Shown: piece after piece, positions 41,826 through 51,038 of the stretch
How the letters are laid out: each line of letters opens with the position of its first letter
Position numbering within the stretch: the stretch's first letter is position 1
NCBI GenBank assembly: GCA_039822105.1
Contig: JBCBMW010000003.1
Location: forward strand, 1 to 64,000
Length of the DNA stretch: 64,000 nucleotides
DNA from: Parvularcula sp039822105
GTDB taxonomy: Bacteria; Pseudomonadota; Alphaproteobacteria; Caulobacterales; Parvularculaceae
Direction: 5' to 3'
Notes under the pieces: generated by a model
The model's database searches: none
The model's input: the letters and a program-made list of their open reading frames with translations, nothing else
Told to the model about the DNA's origin: nothing
Program-made: the position numbers and the translations under genes

Positions 41826-42344
41826 ATGTTGAGACAAATCTTGGCGGCTGGTGCCGTGTTGATGTCCGTCTGTGTGGTCGCGGACGCAGCGGCGCAGTCG
41901 AGCCGGGATCAATTCGAAGTCGCCTTCGAGGCCCAGGAAACGAAGCGTCGGGCGATCATCGCCAGGGGTCTCGAGTTGACCGATGAGGAGGCCGACGAGT
42001 TTTGGCCGATCTACGATTCCTACCGCGCCGATGTGAAGCTGATCGAACTTCGGCTGGTGGAGAACCTTTCGATGTTCTCGGAGAACTTCAACACGCTCGA
42101 CGATGATATTGCCGAAGAGCTGATGTCGTCCGCGGTTGGGATCGAGGCAGACACGGCGCGTCTCAAGCGCGAACATTTGAAACGTGCACGGCGTGTTCTT
42201 CAGCCTGTTGCGGCCCTTCGTTACTTCCAGTTGGACAACTATATCGACACCGCGCAGCGCATGTCAGTCCAACGCCAAATCCCTCTCGCTGGCACTGACC
42301 TCGAAGAGCTGTATCTTCGTCAGCAGGCGGCGCAACGGCGCTAA
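41826..42344 (+). CDS. Exported helical protein, Spy/CpxP-like
   Basis: 172 residues from ATG 41826. Signal peptide ends near ADAAAQ. The mature chain is nearly all helix and highly charged: LTDEEADEFWPIYDSYRADVK, then LKREHLKRARRVLQPVAALRYFQLDNYIDTA ending QIPLAG; this arrangement resembles small periplasmic proteins of the LTXXQ/Spy type, though no LTxxQ motif is exact. A role in envelope stress or chaperoning is only a guess. A two-way terminator at 42358-42384 follows. Confidence 0.7.
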   Translation: MLRQILAAGAVLMSVCVVADAAAQSSRDQFEVAFEAQETKRRAIIARGLELTDEEADEFWPIYDSYRADVKLIELRLVENLSMFSENFNTLDDDIAEELMSSAVGIEADTARLKREHLKRARRVLQPVAALRYFQLDNYIDTAQRMSVQRQIPLAGTDLEELYLRQQAAQRR

Positions 42345-42357
42345 CGCTCAATCCTGG

Positions 42358-42384
42358 AAAAGGGCCGCGTTAAGCGGCCTTTTT
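42358..42384. terminator. Two-way terminator overlapping the end of uvrA
   Basis: Stem AAAAGGGCCGC / GCGGCCTTTTT (one G-T pair) with loop GTTAA. It serves the plus-strand gene ending at 42344. The uvrA stop codon (42370-42372 on the minus strand) lies in the loop, and the stem codes for the last residues of UvrA (KKKAA). Confidence 0.85.
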
Positions 42385-45279
42385 CTTGCGTGTCCGTACC
42401 CGGCGTTTGGGGGCCGCGGCGGCGGCGCGTTCGTCGTGGCGGTCAAGGACCTCTTTGAGGAACTGACCGGTATAGCTGCCTTTGACCTCGGCAACGTCTT
42501 CGGGCGTGCCGGTGGCAACAATTTGGCCGCCGCCATCACCCCCCTCTGGCCCCAGATCAATGATCCAGTCGGCCTGTTTGATGACATCAAGATTGTGCTC
42601 AATGATCACGACGGTGTTGCCCGCATCAGCGAGCTCCTGGATCACCTCCATCAGTTTACGTACGTCTTCGAAGTGAAGTCCCGTCGTGGGTTCATCAAGG
42701 ATGTAAAGCGTCCGGCCGGTGGCCACTTTGGACAGCTCTTTCGCCAGCTTCACCCGCTGCGCCTCGCCACCAGATAGGGTCGTCGCCTGTTGGCCGACCT
42801 TGATATAGCCAAGACCCACACGGTTGAGCGTTTCCATCTTGTTACGGATGGAAGGGACGGGTTTGAAGAACTCGTAAGCCTCTTCAACGGTCATATCGAG
42901 CACGTCAGCGATCGATTTATCCTTGTACTTCACTTCGAGTGTTTCGCGGTTGTAGCGCTGACCGTGACAGACGTCGCAGGTCACGTAGACGTCGGGCAGG
43001 AAGTGCATCTCGATCTTGATGACGCCGTCGCCCTGACAGGCCTCGCACCGCCCGCCTTTGACGTTGAAGCTGAAGCGGCCGGGTTTGTAGCCGCGGGCTT
43101 TGGCTTCGGGCAGGCCTGCGAACCACTCGCGGATCGGGCCGAAAGCTCCAGTGTATGTCGCAGGGTTTGAGCGCGGCGTCCGGCCGATCGGGGACTGATC
43201 AATGTCGATCACCTTATCAAGATGCTCGAGCCCTGTGATGCGATCATGTGCGCCTGGAACGGCCTTCGCATTCATCAGCTTACGCGACGCGGCTTTGTAG
43301 AGCGTCTCAATCGTCAGGGTCGACTTGCCGCCGCCCGAAACGCCGGCGACGCACGTGAGAAGCCCGACCGGGAACTCAGCCACCACGTTTTGCAGATTAT
43401 TGGAAGAAGCGCCCTCAACGGTGACCACCCGGTCCGGATCGAACACCCGCCGCTCCGTCGGCACAGGAACTTCGCGCCGTCCGGCAAGGTAATCACCGGT
43501 GACGGAGCTTTTGTTTTTCTCGATCTGCGGCGGCGTCCCCGCTGCGACGACGGTTCCTCCGTGCACACCGGCACCGGGGCCGATGTCGAGAACGTAATCG
43601 GCCGTGCGGATGGCGTCCTCGTCGTGCTCAACGACAATCACGGTGTTGCCTAGGTCGCGTAGACCCACGAGGCTTGAGAGCAGGCGCTCATTGTCTCGCT
43701 GATGAAGGCCGATCGACGGTTCATCGAGCACGTAAAGAACGCCGGTGAGGCCCGAGCCGATCTGGCTCGCCAGGCGAATACGTTGGCTTTCTCCGCCGGA
43801 CAACGTGCCCGATGACCGCGATAGGGTGAGATAGCCAAGGCCGACATTGTTGAGGAAGTGCAGTCGGTCACGGATCTCCTTCAAGATCCGTACAGCGATC
43901 GTCCGCTCTTTCTCCGTCAGCTGTGTTTCCAAGGTGCCAAACCACAGGTCCGCTTCGCGGATCGAGAGGCTCGCGATGGTGGAGATGTCTTCGCCGCCCA
44001 CTTTCACAGCAAGCGCCTCGGGCTTGAGACGCGCACCACCGCAAGCATCACAGGCGGTGATCGACTGGAACTTCTCCATCTCTTCGCGCACCCACGAGCT
44101 GTCGGTTTCCCGCCAGCGGCGTTCGAGATTGGGGATCACGCCTTCGAAGGTCTTGGTGGTCTCATACCGGCGCACGCCGTCATCGTAGACGAACTTCACC
44201 TTCTCTTTGCCCGTACCGTAGAGCACGATTTTCTTCTGCTTGGCCGTGAGATCCCGCCATACGCCGCCCACGTCGAAGCCATACTTCTTGCCCAAGGCCT
44301 CGAGGGTCTGGGTGTAGTAAGGGCTCTGCGTTTTTGACCAGGCCGCAATCGCGCCTTTCCGTAGGCTGACATCGTGATCGGGGACCACGAGGTCGGGGTC
44401 GAAATAGACGGACGTCCCAAGCCCATCACAGGTCGGGCAAGCCCCCATCGGCGAGTTGAAGGAGAAGAGCCGCGGCTCGATCTCTTCGATTGTGAAACCC
44501 GAGACCGGGCAGGCAAACTTGGCCGAGAAGGTGATCTTTTTGGGCTCTTCGCCCGCCTTCGGCGCGCTCTCGGCCACCGCCAAACCATCGGCGAGGTCGA
44601 GGCAGGTCTCAAAGCTCTCAGCCAACCGGCTTTCGAGGCCTTGTTTGATCACGATGCGGTCGACCACCACATCGATATCGTGTTTGAGCTTTTTGTCGAG
44701 GGCAGGGGCGTCAGCGATATCGTAGAACTCGCCATCGATCCGTACACGCTGAAACCCGCGTTTCATCAGGTCAGCGAGCTCTTTCCTATACTCGCCCTTC
44801 CGTTGCCGGATCATGGGAGCAAGAAGGTAGAACCGGGCGCCGTCACCTTCGCCCATCAACCGGTCGACCATCTCTGAAACCGTTTGTGAGGTGATCGGCA
44901 GTCCTGTCGCGGGGGAGTAGGGCACGCCCACCCGCGCCCAGAGGAGGCGCATATAGTCGTAGATCTCTGTGACAGTAGCGACCGTCGAGCGGGGATTCTT
45001 CGACGTTGTCTTCTGCTCAATCGAGATTGCAGGGGAGAGGCCCTCAATCTGATCGACATCAGGCTTTTGCATCAGCTCCAGGAACTGTCGCGCGTAGGCC
45101 GACAGGCTCTCGACATAACGCCGCTGACCCTCCGCATAGATCGTATCGAACGCGAGAGATGACTTGCCTGAACCGGAAAGGCCGGTGACCACGGTCAGCT
45201 TGTCACGAGGGATCTCCGCCGTGATGTTTTTTAGATTGTGCTCACGCGCACCGGTGACCGTGATAAATTTGCTGCTCAC
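42370..45279 (-). CDS. uvrA: UvrABC excinuclease subunit A
   Basis: ATPase that finds bulky DNA damage and loads UvrB. 969 residues with two ABC modules: Walker A GLSGSGKSSLAF and GVSGGGKSTLTI, signatures LSGGESQRIRLASQIG and LSGGEAQRVKLAKEL, Walker B LYVLDEPSIGLHQRD and LYILDEPTTGLHFED. Zinc-binding Cys pairs: CPVSGF/CPTCDGLG, CDACGGARL, and CEACQGDG/CDVCHGQ. The Lys/Arg-rich tail RTRKKKAA is extra. Start GTG 45279 with GGAGAG about 8 bases before it. An exact LexA box lies 57 bp upstream, so it should be SOS-induced. Confidence 0.98.
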   Translation of the reverse strand: MSSKFITVTGAREHNLKNITAEIPRDKLTVVTGLSGSGKSSLAFDTIYAEGQRRYVESLSAYARQFLELMQKPDVDQIEGLSPAISIEQKTTSKNPRSTVATVTEIYDYMRLLWARVGVPYSPATGLPITSQTVSEMVDRLMGEGDGARFYLLAPMIRQRKGEYRKELADLMKRGFQRVRIDGEFYDIADAPALDKKLKHDIDVVVDRIVIKQGLESRLAESFETCLDLADGLAVAESAPKAGEEPKKITFSAKFACPVSGFTIEEIEPRLFSFNSPMGACPTCDGLGTSVYFDPDLVVPDHDVSLRKGAIAAWSKTQSPYYTQTLEALGKKYGFDVGGVWRDLTAKQKKIVLYGTGKEKVKFVYDDGVRRYETTKTFEGVIPNLERRWRETDSSWVREEMEKFQSITACDACGGARLKPEALAVKVGGEDISTIASLSIREADLWFGTLETQLTEKERTIAVRILKEIRDRLHFLNNVGLGYLTLSRSSGTLSGGESQRIRLASQIGSGLTGVLYVLDEPSIGLHQRDNERLLSSLVGLRDLGNTVIVVEHDEDAIRTADYVLDIGPGAGVHGGTVVAAGTPPQIEKNKSSVTGDYLAGRREVPVPTERRVFDPDRVVTVEGASSNNLQNVVAEFPVGLLTCVAGVSGGGKSTLTIETLYKAASRKLMNAKAVPGAHDRITGLEHLDKVIDIDQSPIGRTPRSNPATYTGAFGPIREWFAGLPEAKARGYKPGRFSFNVKGGRCEACQGDGVIKIEMHFLPDVYVTCDVCHGQRYNRETLEVKYKDKSIADVLDMTVEEAYEFFKPVPSIRNKMETLNRVGLGYIKVGQQATTLSGGEAQRVKLAKELSKVATGRTLYILDEPTTGLHFEDVRKLMEVIQELADAGNTVVIIEHNLDVIKQADWIIDLGPEGGDGGGQIVATGTPEDVAEVKGSYTGQFLKEVLDRHDERAAAAAPKRRVRTRKKKAA

Positions 45280-45335
45280 ACGCGCTCTCCAGAACCAAGC
45301 TCAAGAGATAGCGCATTAAGACTGTACGGCCCCGA

Positions 45336-45350
45336 GAACAAGGGGCGAAC
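45336..45350. promoter_or_regulatory. LexA box upstream of uvrA
   Basis: GAACAAGGGGCGAAC is an exact GAAC-N7-GAAC (GTTC-N7-GTTC on the other strand), the SOS operator of alphaproteobacteria. It lies 57 bp upstream of the uvrA start and 34 bp past the end of the outer-membrane protein gene. Confidence 0.85.
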
Positions 45351-45383
45351 AAGCGCAGTTGCCTGCTCGCCGAAAAAAGGCGC

Positions 45384-46013
45384 TTAGAAGCCCATCTTGT
45401 ATGTGAGAAGACCAGTCACGCCCCCATACTCGTAGTCGGCATCGAGATCGCCGCTACCAGCATCAAAATCGTTCGTGGCCAGATAACTCACTTCGACGCC
45501 GATCTTACCAGGGGTCGGCAGGAAGTCGAAGCTGAGCCCACCTTTGACCTGATAAGCAAACGAGCCAGGTGCTGAATCGCCTTCCACATCGTCGAGATTG
45601 TTGGTCACGTAGCCAACGCCAACACCGAAATAAGGTTCAGGCAGAAGCGGGACTTGCGGCCGAAACACACCGTTGACCATGAAAGCCACTGTGTTGAGGT
45701 CTTCGTCGATGCTTTCTTGGACACCTGCGACGCTAATCTCGTCGACATTGGCGGTACGGTAGGTCATTTCGCCTTCAATGGCGATCATCGGCAATATGTA
45801 ATGCCCAACGAGGCCGCCAATCGCAAAGCCAGTGTCAGCCTCAGTGTCGACATTGGCATTGATGACATTGCCGAAGAAGTCTTCGCCACCAAAATCGATG
45901 TTGTCAGCGGTCTGCTGGAACGCGCCGACATGGATTTGGATATAGTTGTCGCCTGCATGTGCGAATGACAACGCCGCGACGAGGACGCTTCCTGCTACAG
46001 CAACATGTTTCAT
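45384..46013 (-). CDS. Small outer-membrane beta-barrel protein
   Basis: 209 residues. Signal peptide MKHVAVAGSVLVAALSFAHA, then amphipathic beta strands with aromatic ends (YIQIHVGAF, GFAIGGLVGHYIL, YFGVGVGYVT, AYQVKGGLSFDF, KIGVEVSYLAT, YGGVTGLLTYKMGF). The terminal Phe and about eight strands fit the OmpA/OprF-like 8-strand barrel group. Acidic loops. It is transcribed toward uvrA and starts 198 bp from ssb; the ssb LexA box lies 112 bp upstream of it. Confidence 0.85.
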   Translation of the reverse strand: MKHVAVAGSVLVAALSFAHAGDNYIQIHVGAFQQTADNIDFGGEDFFGNVINANVDTEADTGFAIGGLVGHYILPMIAIEGEMTYRTANVDEISVAGVQESIDEDLNTVAFMVNGVFRPQVPLLPEPYFGVGVGYVTNNLDDVEGDSAPGSFAYQVKGGLSFDFLPTPGKIGVEVSYLATNDFDAGSGDLDADYEYGGVTGLLTYKMGF

Positions 46014-46124
46014 ATGCCTGAGCCTTCCCTGTGCACCGTGCTATGACGCGTATCAGAGGTTGTTGGGCGCTTAAAGGACCGAACTGGCTCCTAGCAAAGA
46101 TGTTTACCACACTTGACCTCGCGG

Positions 46125-46139
46125 GAACATAGGGCGAAC
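46125..46139. promoter_or_regulatory. LexA box upstream of ssb
   Basis: GAACATAGGGCGAAC, a second exact GAAC-N7-GAAC. It ends 72 bp before the ssb ATG; a TTGACC (46113-46118) just before it could be the -35 element, so LexA would block the promoter. The same box is in the leader region of the divergent outer-membrane protein gene. Confidence 0.85.
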
Positions 46140-46211
46140 ATTGGTGTGGGAAAGACCTGCTTGGCCGCAGCTGCAATGCTGCCTACGCCTGGAGGCTTAT
46201 GGAGGTGCGGT

Positions 46212-46694
46212 ATGGCTGGTAGTGTCAATAAGGTGATCCTGGTGGGCAATCTGGGGCAAGACCCCGAGGTGCGGCAGTTCTCGAACGGTGGGCAGGTCTG
46301 CAACCTCTCCATCGCCACGTCGGAAAGCTGGAAAGACAAGCAGTCAGGCGAACGGCGTGAGCGCACGGAATGGCATCGCGTTGCGATCTTCTCGGAGCCT
46401 CTCGTTCGGGTGGCGCAGAACTATCTGAAACGCGGTTCGAAAGTGTATATCGAGGGCCAGCTTGAGACGCGGAAGTGGCAGGATCAAAACGGCCAGGACC
46501 GCTACACCACCGAAGTGGTGCTGCGTCCTTACCGGTCAGAACTGACCATGCTGGATGGCCGTTCCGGCGGCGGTGATCAGCCAATGGGTGGCGGCTATGG
46601 CCAGCAAATCTCCGGACCGCCCAGTGATTTCGGCGGACAAGGCGCACCGGCTGGCGGTACGGATTACGATCTCGACGACGACATCCCGTTCTAA
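46212..46694 (+). CDS. ssb: Single-stranded DNA-binding protein
   Basis: Coats single-stranded DNA in replication and repair. About 160 residues from ATG 46212, preceded by GGAGGTG. OB-fold with SVNKVILVGNLGQDPEVR, TSESWKDKQSGERRERTEWHR, GSKVYIEGQLETRKWQD, then a Gly/Gln-rich linker and the acidic tip DYDLDDDIPF that binds partner proteins. LexA-controlled by the box upstream. Confidence 0.97.
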   Translation: MAGSVNKVILVGNLGQDPEVRQFSNGGQVCNLSIATSESWKDKQSGERRERTEWHRVAIFSEPLVRVAQNYLKRGSKVYIEGQLETRKWQDQNGQDRYTTEVVLRPYRSELTMLDGRSGGGDQPMGGGYGQQISGPPSDFGGQGAPAGGTDYDLDDDIPF

Positions 46695-46703
46695 GAACGC
46701 TCC

Positions 46704-47471
46704 GTGCGCCCCGCTCCACGCCTTTATATTGATGGCTCTCTTGGAGCTGGGCCGCTTGCGCTTTCCCCGGAACATAGCCGCTATCTGGGGCAGGTCCTTC
46801 GCCTGAAAGAAGATGGCGAGGTGCGGCTCTTCAACGGCCGGGACGGTGAGTGGCTCTATGTGCTCGCCTCCGTGGGAAGGCGTGGTGCTGAGGCCGTACC
46901 GCAGCGTCAGATGCGGCAAGGAGAGCCGGCTGCCGATGCTCCCACTTTGTTCTTTGCACCGATCAAACGGACACAGACGGAAATCTTGGTGCAAAAGGCA
47001 ACAGAGCTCGGCGTTGCCGTGCTTCAACCCGTGATCACTGCGAGGACCAATCGAGACAGTTTGCGCGTAGATCGCCTCCAAAGCATCGCAGTGGAAGCCG
47101 CTGAACAGTCCGAGCGGCTCACGGTCCCAAAGATCCGTGAGCCGATGAGCCTTACAGAGATGCTGGAAGACCCGCCTTCCTTCGTGTTCTGTGATGAAGC
47201 GGGTGATCAAGAGGCTGAGCCTTGGGGCGGACAGGAGGGGCGTGCGCCACCGGCGCGGCCCGTCTTTCAGCAAACGGACAAAAAGCCTGAAGCTCTTCTC
47301 ATCGGTCCAGAGGGCGGTTTCACCCCGGAGGAGCGTGCCGCGCTCAGATCCTGCGATGCCGCGCTACCAGTGTCCCTCGGCCCGCGGATTTTGCGCGCAG
47401 AAACCGCGGCCATCGTCGCTCTTACGCTTTGGCAAGCGTCGTTCGGGGACCTTAGCAGCATCTCTTCATAG
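46704..47471 (+). CDS. rsmE: 16S rRNA (uracil-1498-N3)-methyltransferase
   Basis: SPOUT-fold methylase of 16S rRNA. 255 residues: N-terminal PUA-like part (SRYLGQVLRLKEDGEVRLFNG), ATELGVAVLQPVITART, and the knot with LLIGPEGGFTPEE and LGPRILRAETAAIVAL. Start GTG 46704, 9 bp after ssb. A Gly/Pro-rich insert of about 25 residues (EPWGGQEGRAPPARP) sits before the knot; most homologues lack it. Confidence 0.95.
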   Translation: MRPAPRLYIDGSLGAGPLALSPEHSRYLGQVLRLKEDGEVRLFNGRDGEWLYVLASVGRRGAEAVPQRQMRQGEPAADAPTLFFAPIKRTQTEILVQKATELGVAVLQPVITARTNRDSLRVDRLQSIAVEAAEQSERLTVPKIREPMSLTEMLEDPPSFVFCDEAGDQEAEPWGGQEGRAPPARPVFQQTDKKPEALLIGPEGGFTPEERAALRSCDAALPVSLGPRILRAETAAIVALTLWQASFGDLSSISS

Positions 47472-47584
47472 AGGGTGAGCCTTCCTCACCGTCTGGCGCT
47501 CTGCCGGAATCCCGCCTAACGGATTCGCTCGCCGGGCGCGGATGCACCTGGCGTCAGTTTTGAGTTGTCGCGACGAGAAGACCT

Positions 47585-48958
47585 ATGACCCAACTGGATG
47601 CCAGCGCCCGTCAGAACCTCGAGCCGATCGAGGACGTGTCGGAGCTCTCCGCTTACCTCGCCTCGGGCTGTAAGCCGCGCGAGGACTGGCGCATCGGCAC
47701 AGAGCACGAGAAGTTTGGCTTCCTCAGCGACACGCTGGAGCCTTTACCGTTCTCAGGCGAACGCTCGATTCAAACGGTGCTGGAGGGGCTCGCCCGCGAA
47801 TTCGGCTGGGAGCGTCTCGAAGAAGACGGCCAGCTGGTGGCCCTCAAGAAAAACGGTGCCTCGATTACGCTCGAGCCCGGCGGGCAGTTCGAGCTTTCCG
47901 GCGCGCCGCTCGAAAATGTCCAGCAGACCTGCAACGAGGTGCACACCCATCTTGCCGAAGTGAAAAAAGTCAGTGATCCCCTTGGCATTGGTTTCATCGG
48001 CCTGGGGGCAGCGCCGTACTGGACACGCGACGACATGCCCAAAGTACCAAAAGGTCGGTACACGATCATGCGGCGCTATATGCCGAAAGTGGGCGATCTT
48101 GGCCTCGACATGATGCACCGAACCGCGACGGTTCAGGTCAATCTCGATTTCGATAGCGAAACGGACATGGTCAAAAAGTTCCGCACCTCGCTCGCGCTTC
48201 AGCCGATCGCCACCGCACTCTTTGCCAACTCTCCGCTAACGGAGGGAAAGCCGAACGGTTTTCAGTCCTGGCGTGCGCATATCTGGACGGACACGGATGC
48301 TGACCGCACCGGCATGCTCGATTTTGTTTTTGAAGATGGTTTCGGATTTGAGCGGTATGCCGAGTATATGCTCGACGTTCCCATGTACTTCCTGTGGCGC
48401 GACGGTGTTTACACCGACGCAACCGGCCAATCGTTCCGCGCTTTTTTGAAGGGCGAGTTACCCGCAGCGCCTGGGGTCAAACCCAATTTGGAAGACTGGA
48501 AAGACCATCTTTCCACCGCTTTCCCGGAAGTTCGCCTCAAAACCTTCCTAGAGATGCGAGGCGCTGATTCCGGTTCTTGGGGTAAGATCTGTGCGCTGCC
48601 GGCTTTCTGGGTTGGGCTTCTTTATGATCAAGAGAGCCTCGATGCTGCCTATGATCTGATCAAAGATTGGAGTGCTGAGGAACGCGGCGCCTTGCGTCCT
48701 GCTGCGGCGAAAGACGGAATGGCGGCGCAGGTTGGCTCCATCAAGATCCAAGAGATCGCAAACCAGGTGCTCGAGCTGTCCCGCGAAGGCCTTCACCGCC
48801 GCAAAGCGCTCGATGCTGCTGGTACAGATGAAACGGGCTTCTTGAAGCCGCTGACCGAGATCGCGCGGTCTGGTGAGAACTTCGCGCAACTCTTCCTCAA
48901 AGACATCGAAGGGGGCGCCGGGCCCCGCGATCTATTTGATCGCTACGCCTTTCAGTGA
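47585..48958 (+). CDS. gshA: Glutamate-cysteine ligase (plant/alphaproteobacterial type)
   Basis: First step of glutathione synthesis: ATP-driven joining of Glu and Cys. 457 residues with the GCS2 pattern: IGTEHEKFGF, SITLEPGGQFELSGAP, RYTIMRRYMPKVG, MMHRTATVQVNLDFDSE, LFANSPLTEGKPNGFQSWRA, LEMRGADSGSW. This class is closer to plant enzymes than to the E. coli GshA. ATG 47585; the next gene, alkA-like, overlaps by 4 bp. Confidence 0.95.
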   Translation: MTQLDASARQNLEPIEDVSELSAYLASGCKPREDWRIGTEHEKFGFLSDTLEPLPFSGERSIQTVLEGLAREFGWERLEEDGQLVALKKNGASITLEPGGQFELSGAPLENVQQTCNEVHTHLAEVKKVSDPLGIGFIGLGAAPYWTRDDMPKVPKGRYTIMRRYMPKVGDLGLDMMHRTATVQVNLDFDSETDMVKKFRTSLALQPIATALFANSPLTEGKPNGFQSWRAHIWTDTDADRTGMLDFVFEDGFGFERYAEYMLDVPMYFLWRDGVYTDATGQSFRAFLKGELPAAPGVKPNLEDWKDHLSTAFPEVRLKTFLEMRGADSGSWGKICALPAFWVGLLYDQESLDAAYDLIKDWSAEERGALRPAAAKDGMAAQVGSIKIQEIANQVLELSREGLHRRKALDAAGTDETGFLKPLTEIARSGENFAQLFLKDIEGGAGPRDLFDRYAFQ

Positions 48959-49587
48959 GCCCTGACGACCCCGAGGTCGCCAAATCAGCGCGGTCGCTTG
49001 CGCGCCGCGACCCTGTGCTACGCTCCGTTCTTAAGATCACTGGGCCACCGACATGGCGCGCCCGCGAAGGCGGATATAAAGGCCTGGCACGGATCATCAT
49101 CGAACAGCAATTGTCCGTCGCCAGCGCTAACGCGATCCTTGAGCGCTGCCAAGCCGCAACTGACGGCCTGTCTCCGGATGCTGTAGCGGGTATCGACGCC
49201 GACGACTTGAAGGCGCTTGGGCTTTCTCGGCCCAAGATCCGTTACCTCAAAGCGTTGGCTGATGACGTCCGGTCCGGCGATGTCGACCTCAAGGCGCTCC
49301 GTACCCTGGATGACCAAGAGGCACATCAAGAGCTTTGCAAGATTCTTGGCATCGGCCCCTGGACGGCGTCGGTCTATCTTCTCTTTTGTGAAGGCCGTCG
49401 CGACCTGTGGCCGAGAGGTGATGTTGCGCTGCTCGCCGCCCATGCCGGGGCTGGTGGTCCGTTCACCCGGCCAGACATCGCTGATTTCGACGCCATGGCA
49501 GAAGAAACGTATGCCCCCCATCGCGGCGTCGCAGCGCACCTCCTTTGGGGATACATCGCCCATCAACGCGGCCGGGCGCCGCTCTAA
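48955..49587 (+). CDS. DNA-3-methyladenine glycosylase II (AlkA-like)
   Basis: Removes alkylated bases from DNA. 210 residues: HhH-GPD fold with LARIIIEQQLSVASANAI, the hairpin ILGIGPWTASVYLL and the catalytic Asp in LWPRGDVALLAA. It lacks the N-terminal AlkA domain, as in short AlkA/MAG-type enzymes. GTG 48955 overlaps the gshA stop (GTGA), so it is coupled to glutathione synthesis, another defence against alkylating agents. Confidence 0.92.
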   Translation: MSPDDPEVAKSARSLARRDPVLRSVLKITGPPTWRAREGGYKGLARIIIEQQLSVASANAILERCQAATDGLSPDAVAGIDADDLKALGLSRPKIRYLKALADDVRSGDVDLKALRTLDDQEAHQELCKILGIGPWTASVYLLFCEGRRDLWPRGDVALLAAHAGAGGPFTRPDIADFDAMAEETYAPHRGVAAHLLWGYIAHQRGRAPL

Positions 49588-49661
49588 ACTGCACGAAGGC
49601 GCTTGACGCAGGCTGAGCTCTTTTGTTGTCTGAGAAGGGTGGCGGAAGAGGCAGAATTTCC

Positions 49662-50789
49662 ATGATGATTTCGGTGGTTGCGTCGCTCGCACTGACGTTA
49701 GCGGCGCCTCAGGAAGGCTGGGTCGCATCTTACCAGGCCTATGACGCAGCGATGGCAGCGAACGATAGGGAGGCGGCGGAGTTGCACGCACGCGAGGCAT
49801 GGGAAGCTGCAAGCCAGACTTTGCCGCCGTCGGAGAACCGAGCTCTGTTGGCACAGAACTATGGTGATCTGATCGTTGTTTCCAATCCGGCCGCTGCTGT
49901 TGCGCCGCTGGAAGATGCGGTGGAGTTAGCTGGCCTGGGATATGGAACAGCCAATCTCTCGGCAGAACTCAGCCAATATCTGCTCGATAGTGCTAGGAGC
50001 CTTGCTGAGCCTGACAACAGTCATTTGGCCCGTACAGCGTTTAAGTCTTGGCAAAGCGTCTCCCAAGAAGAGCTTTGGTTTCCGAACACCTTGAGTTTGC
50101 AGCGAACACTGATCAAGCAGTTGTTGCGCCGTCGTGACTCGGCGGAAGCACAACAGATAGCTGCATCGCTGACGTCGGATCGCACTCGCTTCGACAGTTT
50201 GCCATTTGACTACCGACGGGACGTGGCTTTTTTGTGGACAACGGCAGTCTCGCAAAGAGTGCCGTCAGACAGAGTTGATTCACTCGTCAGTTATCAGAGC
50301 TTTCGTGAAGCTATTATTGAACCTGCGATGTTGACTGCGTCAATAGCAAGGGAATTTAGACCTGCGCCGACATTTGATCAGCTTTCGCAGCAACTCGCGG
50401 ACATTCGAGCGTGGATTTATATAAGCCGTACACTGTACGATACGCATGGCGGAGACTTGGACGAATGGCAGGAACGAGTGGGTTCGTATCCGAGACTCGT
50501 TGAAGTTCCGCGTGAATGTCGAGGCGTCAGGGTTGAGTGGACACGCCGCAACCTGAACTATGACCCTAAAGGCGTCGGGTACTGGAACGGTGTTGTAACA
50601 GCAGCCTATGATCTCGACGACGACGGCAAGGTGTCAAACCCCAGGATCATCGCCGAAATTCCGGCCACCCGCTTCAGCGGTGTGGTCGAACGCGGTCTGC
50701 CGAAGTGGCGCAGCGGAAACGCTGACCAGATCCCAGAACGGTGTCGTAAGGACCTCTTTGTCGACATTCTCTTTACCGTCGACGGCTGA
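49662..50789 (+). CDS. Exported helical-repeat protein with a TonB-like C-terminal domain
   Basis: About 375 residues from ATG 49662. Hydrophobic N terminus (MMISVVASLALTLAA) may be a signal or anchor. The middle is helical and TPR-like (SYQAYDAAMAANDREAAELHAREAWEA by spacing of small residues, first part SYQAYDAAMAANDREAAEL). The end (VTAAYDLDDDGKVSNPRIIA, FSGVVERGLPKWRSG, CRKDLFVDILFTV) fits the TonB C-terminal family. Base composition is lower than around it (27 of 60 G+C at 50281-50340). No domain would span the inner membrane, so an energy-coupling role is doubtful. Confidence 0.78.
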   Translation: MMISVVASLALTLAAPQEGWVASYQAYDAAMAANDREAAELHAREAWEAASQTLPPSENRALLAQNYGDLIVVSNPAAAVAPLEDAVELAGLGYGTANLSAELSQYLLDSARSLAEPDNSHLARTAFKSWQSVSQEELWFPNTLSLQRTLIKQLLRRRDSAEAQQIAASLTSDRTRFDSLPFDYRRDVAFLWTTAVSQRVPSDRVDSLVSYQSFREAIIEPAMLTASIAREFRPAPTFDQLSQQLADIRAWIYISRTLYDTHGGDLDEWQERVGSYPRLVEVPRECRGVRVEWTRRNLNYDPKGVGYWNGVVTAAYDLDDDGKVSNPRIIAEIPATRFSGVVERGLPKWRSGNADQIPERCRKDLFVDILFTVDG

Positions 50790-51038
50790 CCGAACCAGTC
50801 GCTGTTGCTTTGGGAAGAAATCTCACCGTTGGGGTTTTTTGAGTTTTCCCCAACTGGCCGTGATCGTTCTGTCACATAGAATCGGCTAAGGAATTCTGGA
50901 ATAAAGTGACAACGTATCGACCCTGGAGCCTGGCGCTTTCTGCAACGCTGATTTGCATATGATCCCCTTCGTGAGCGGCCGAATAAGGCCGTTCCGATGG
51001 CGATGCCCTGGCCTCCGGAGGTGCAGGAGCTAATCGTC

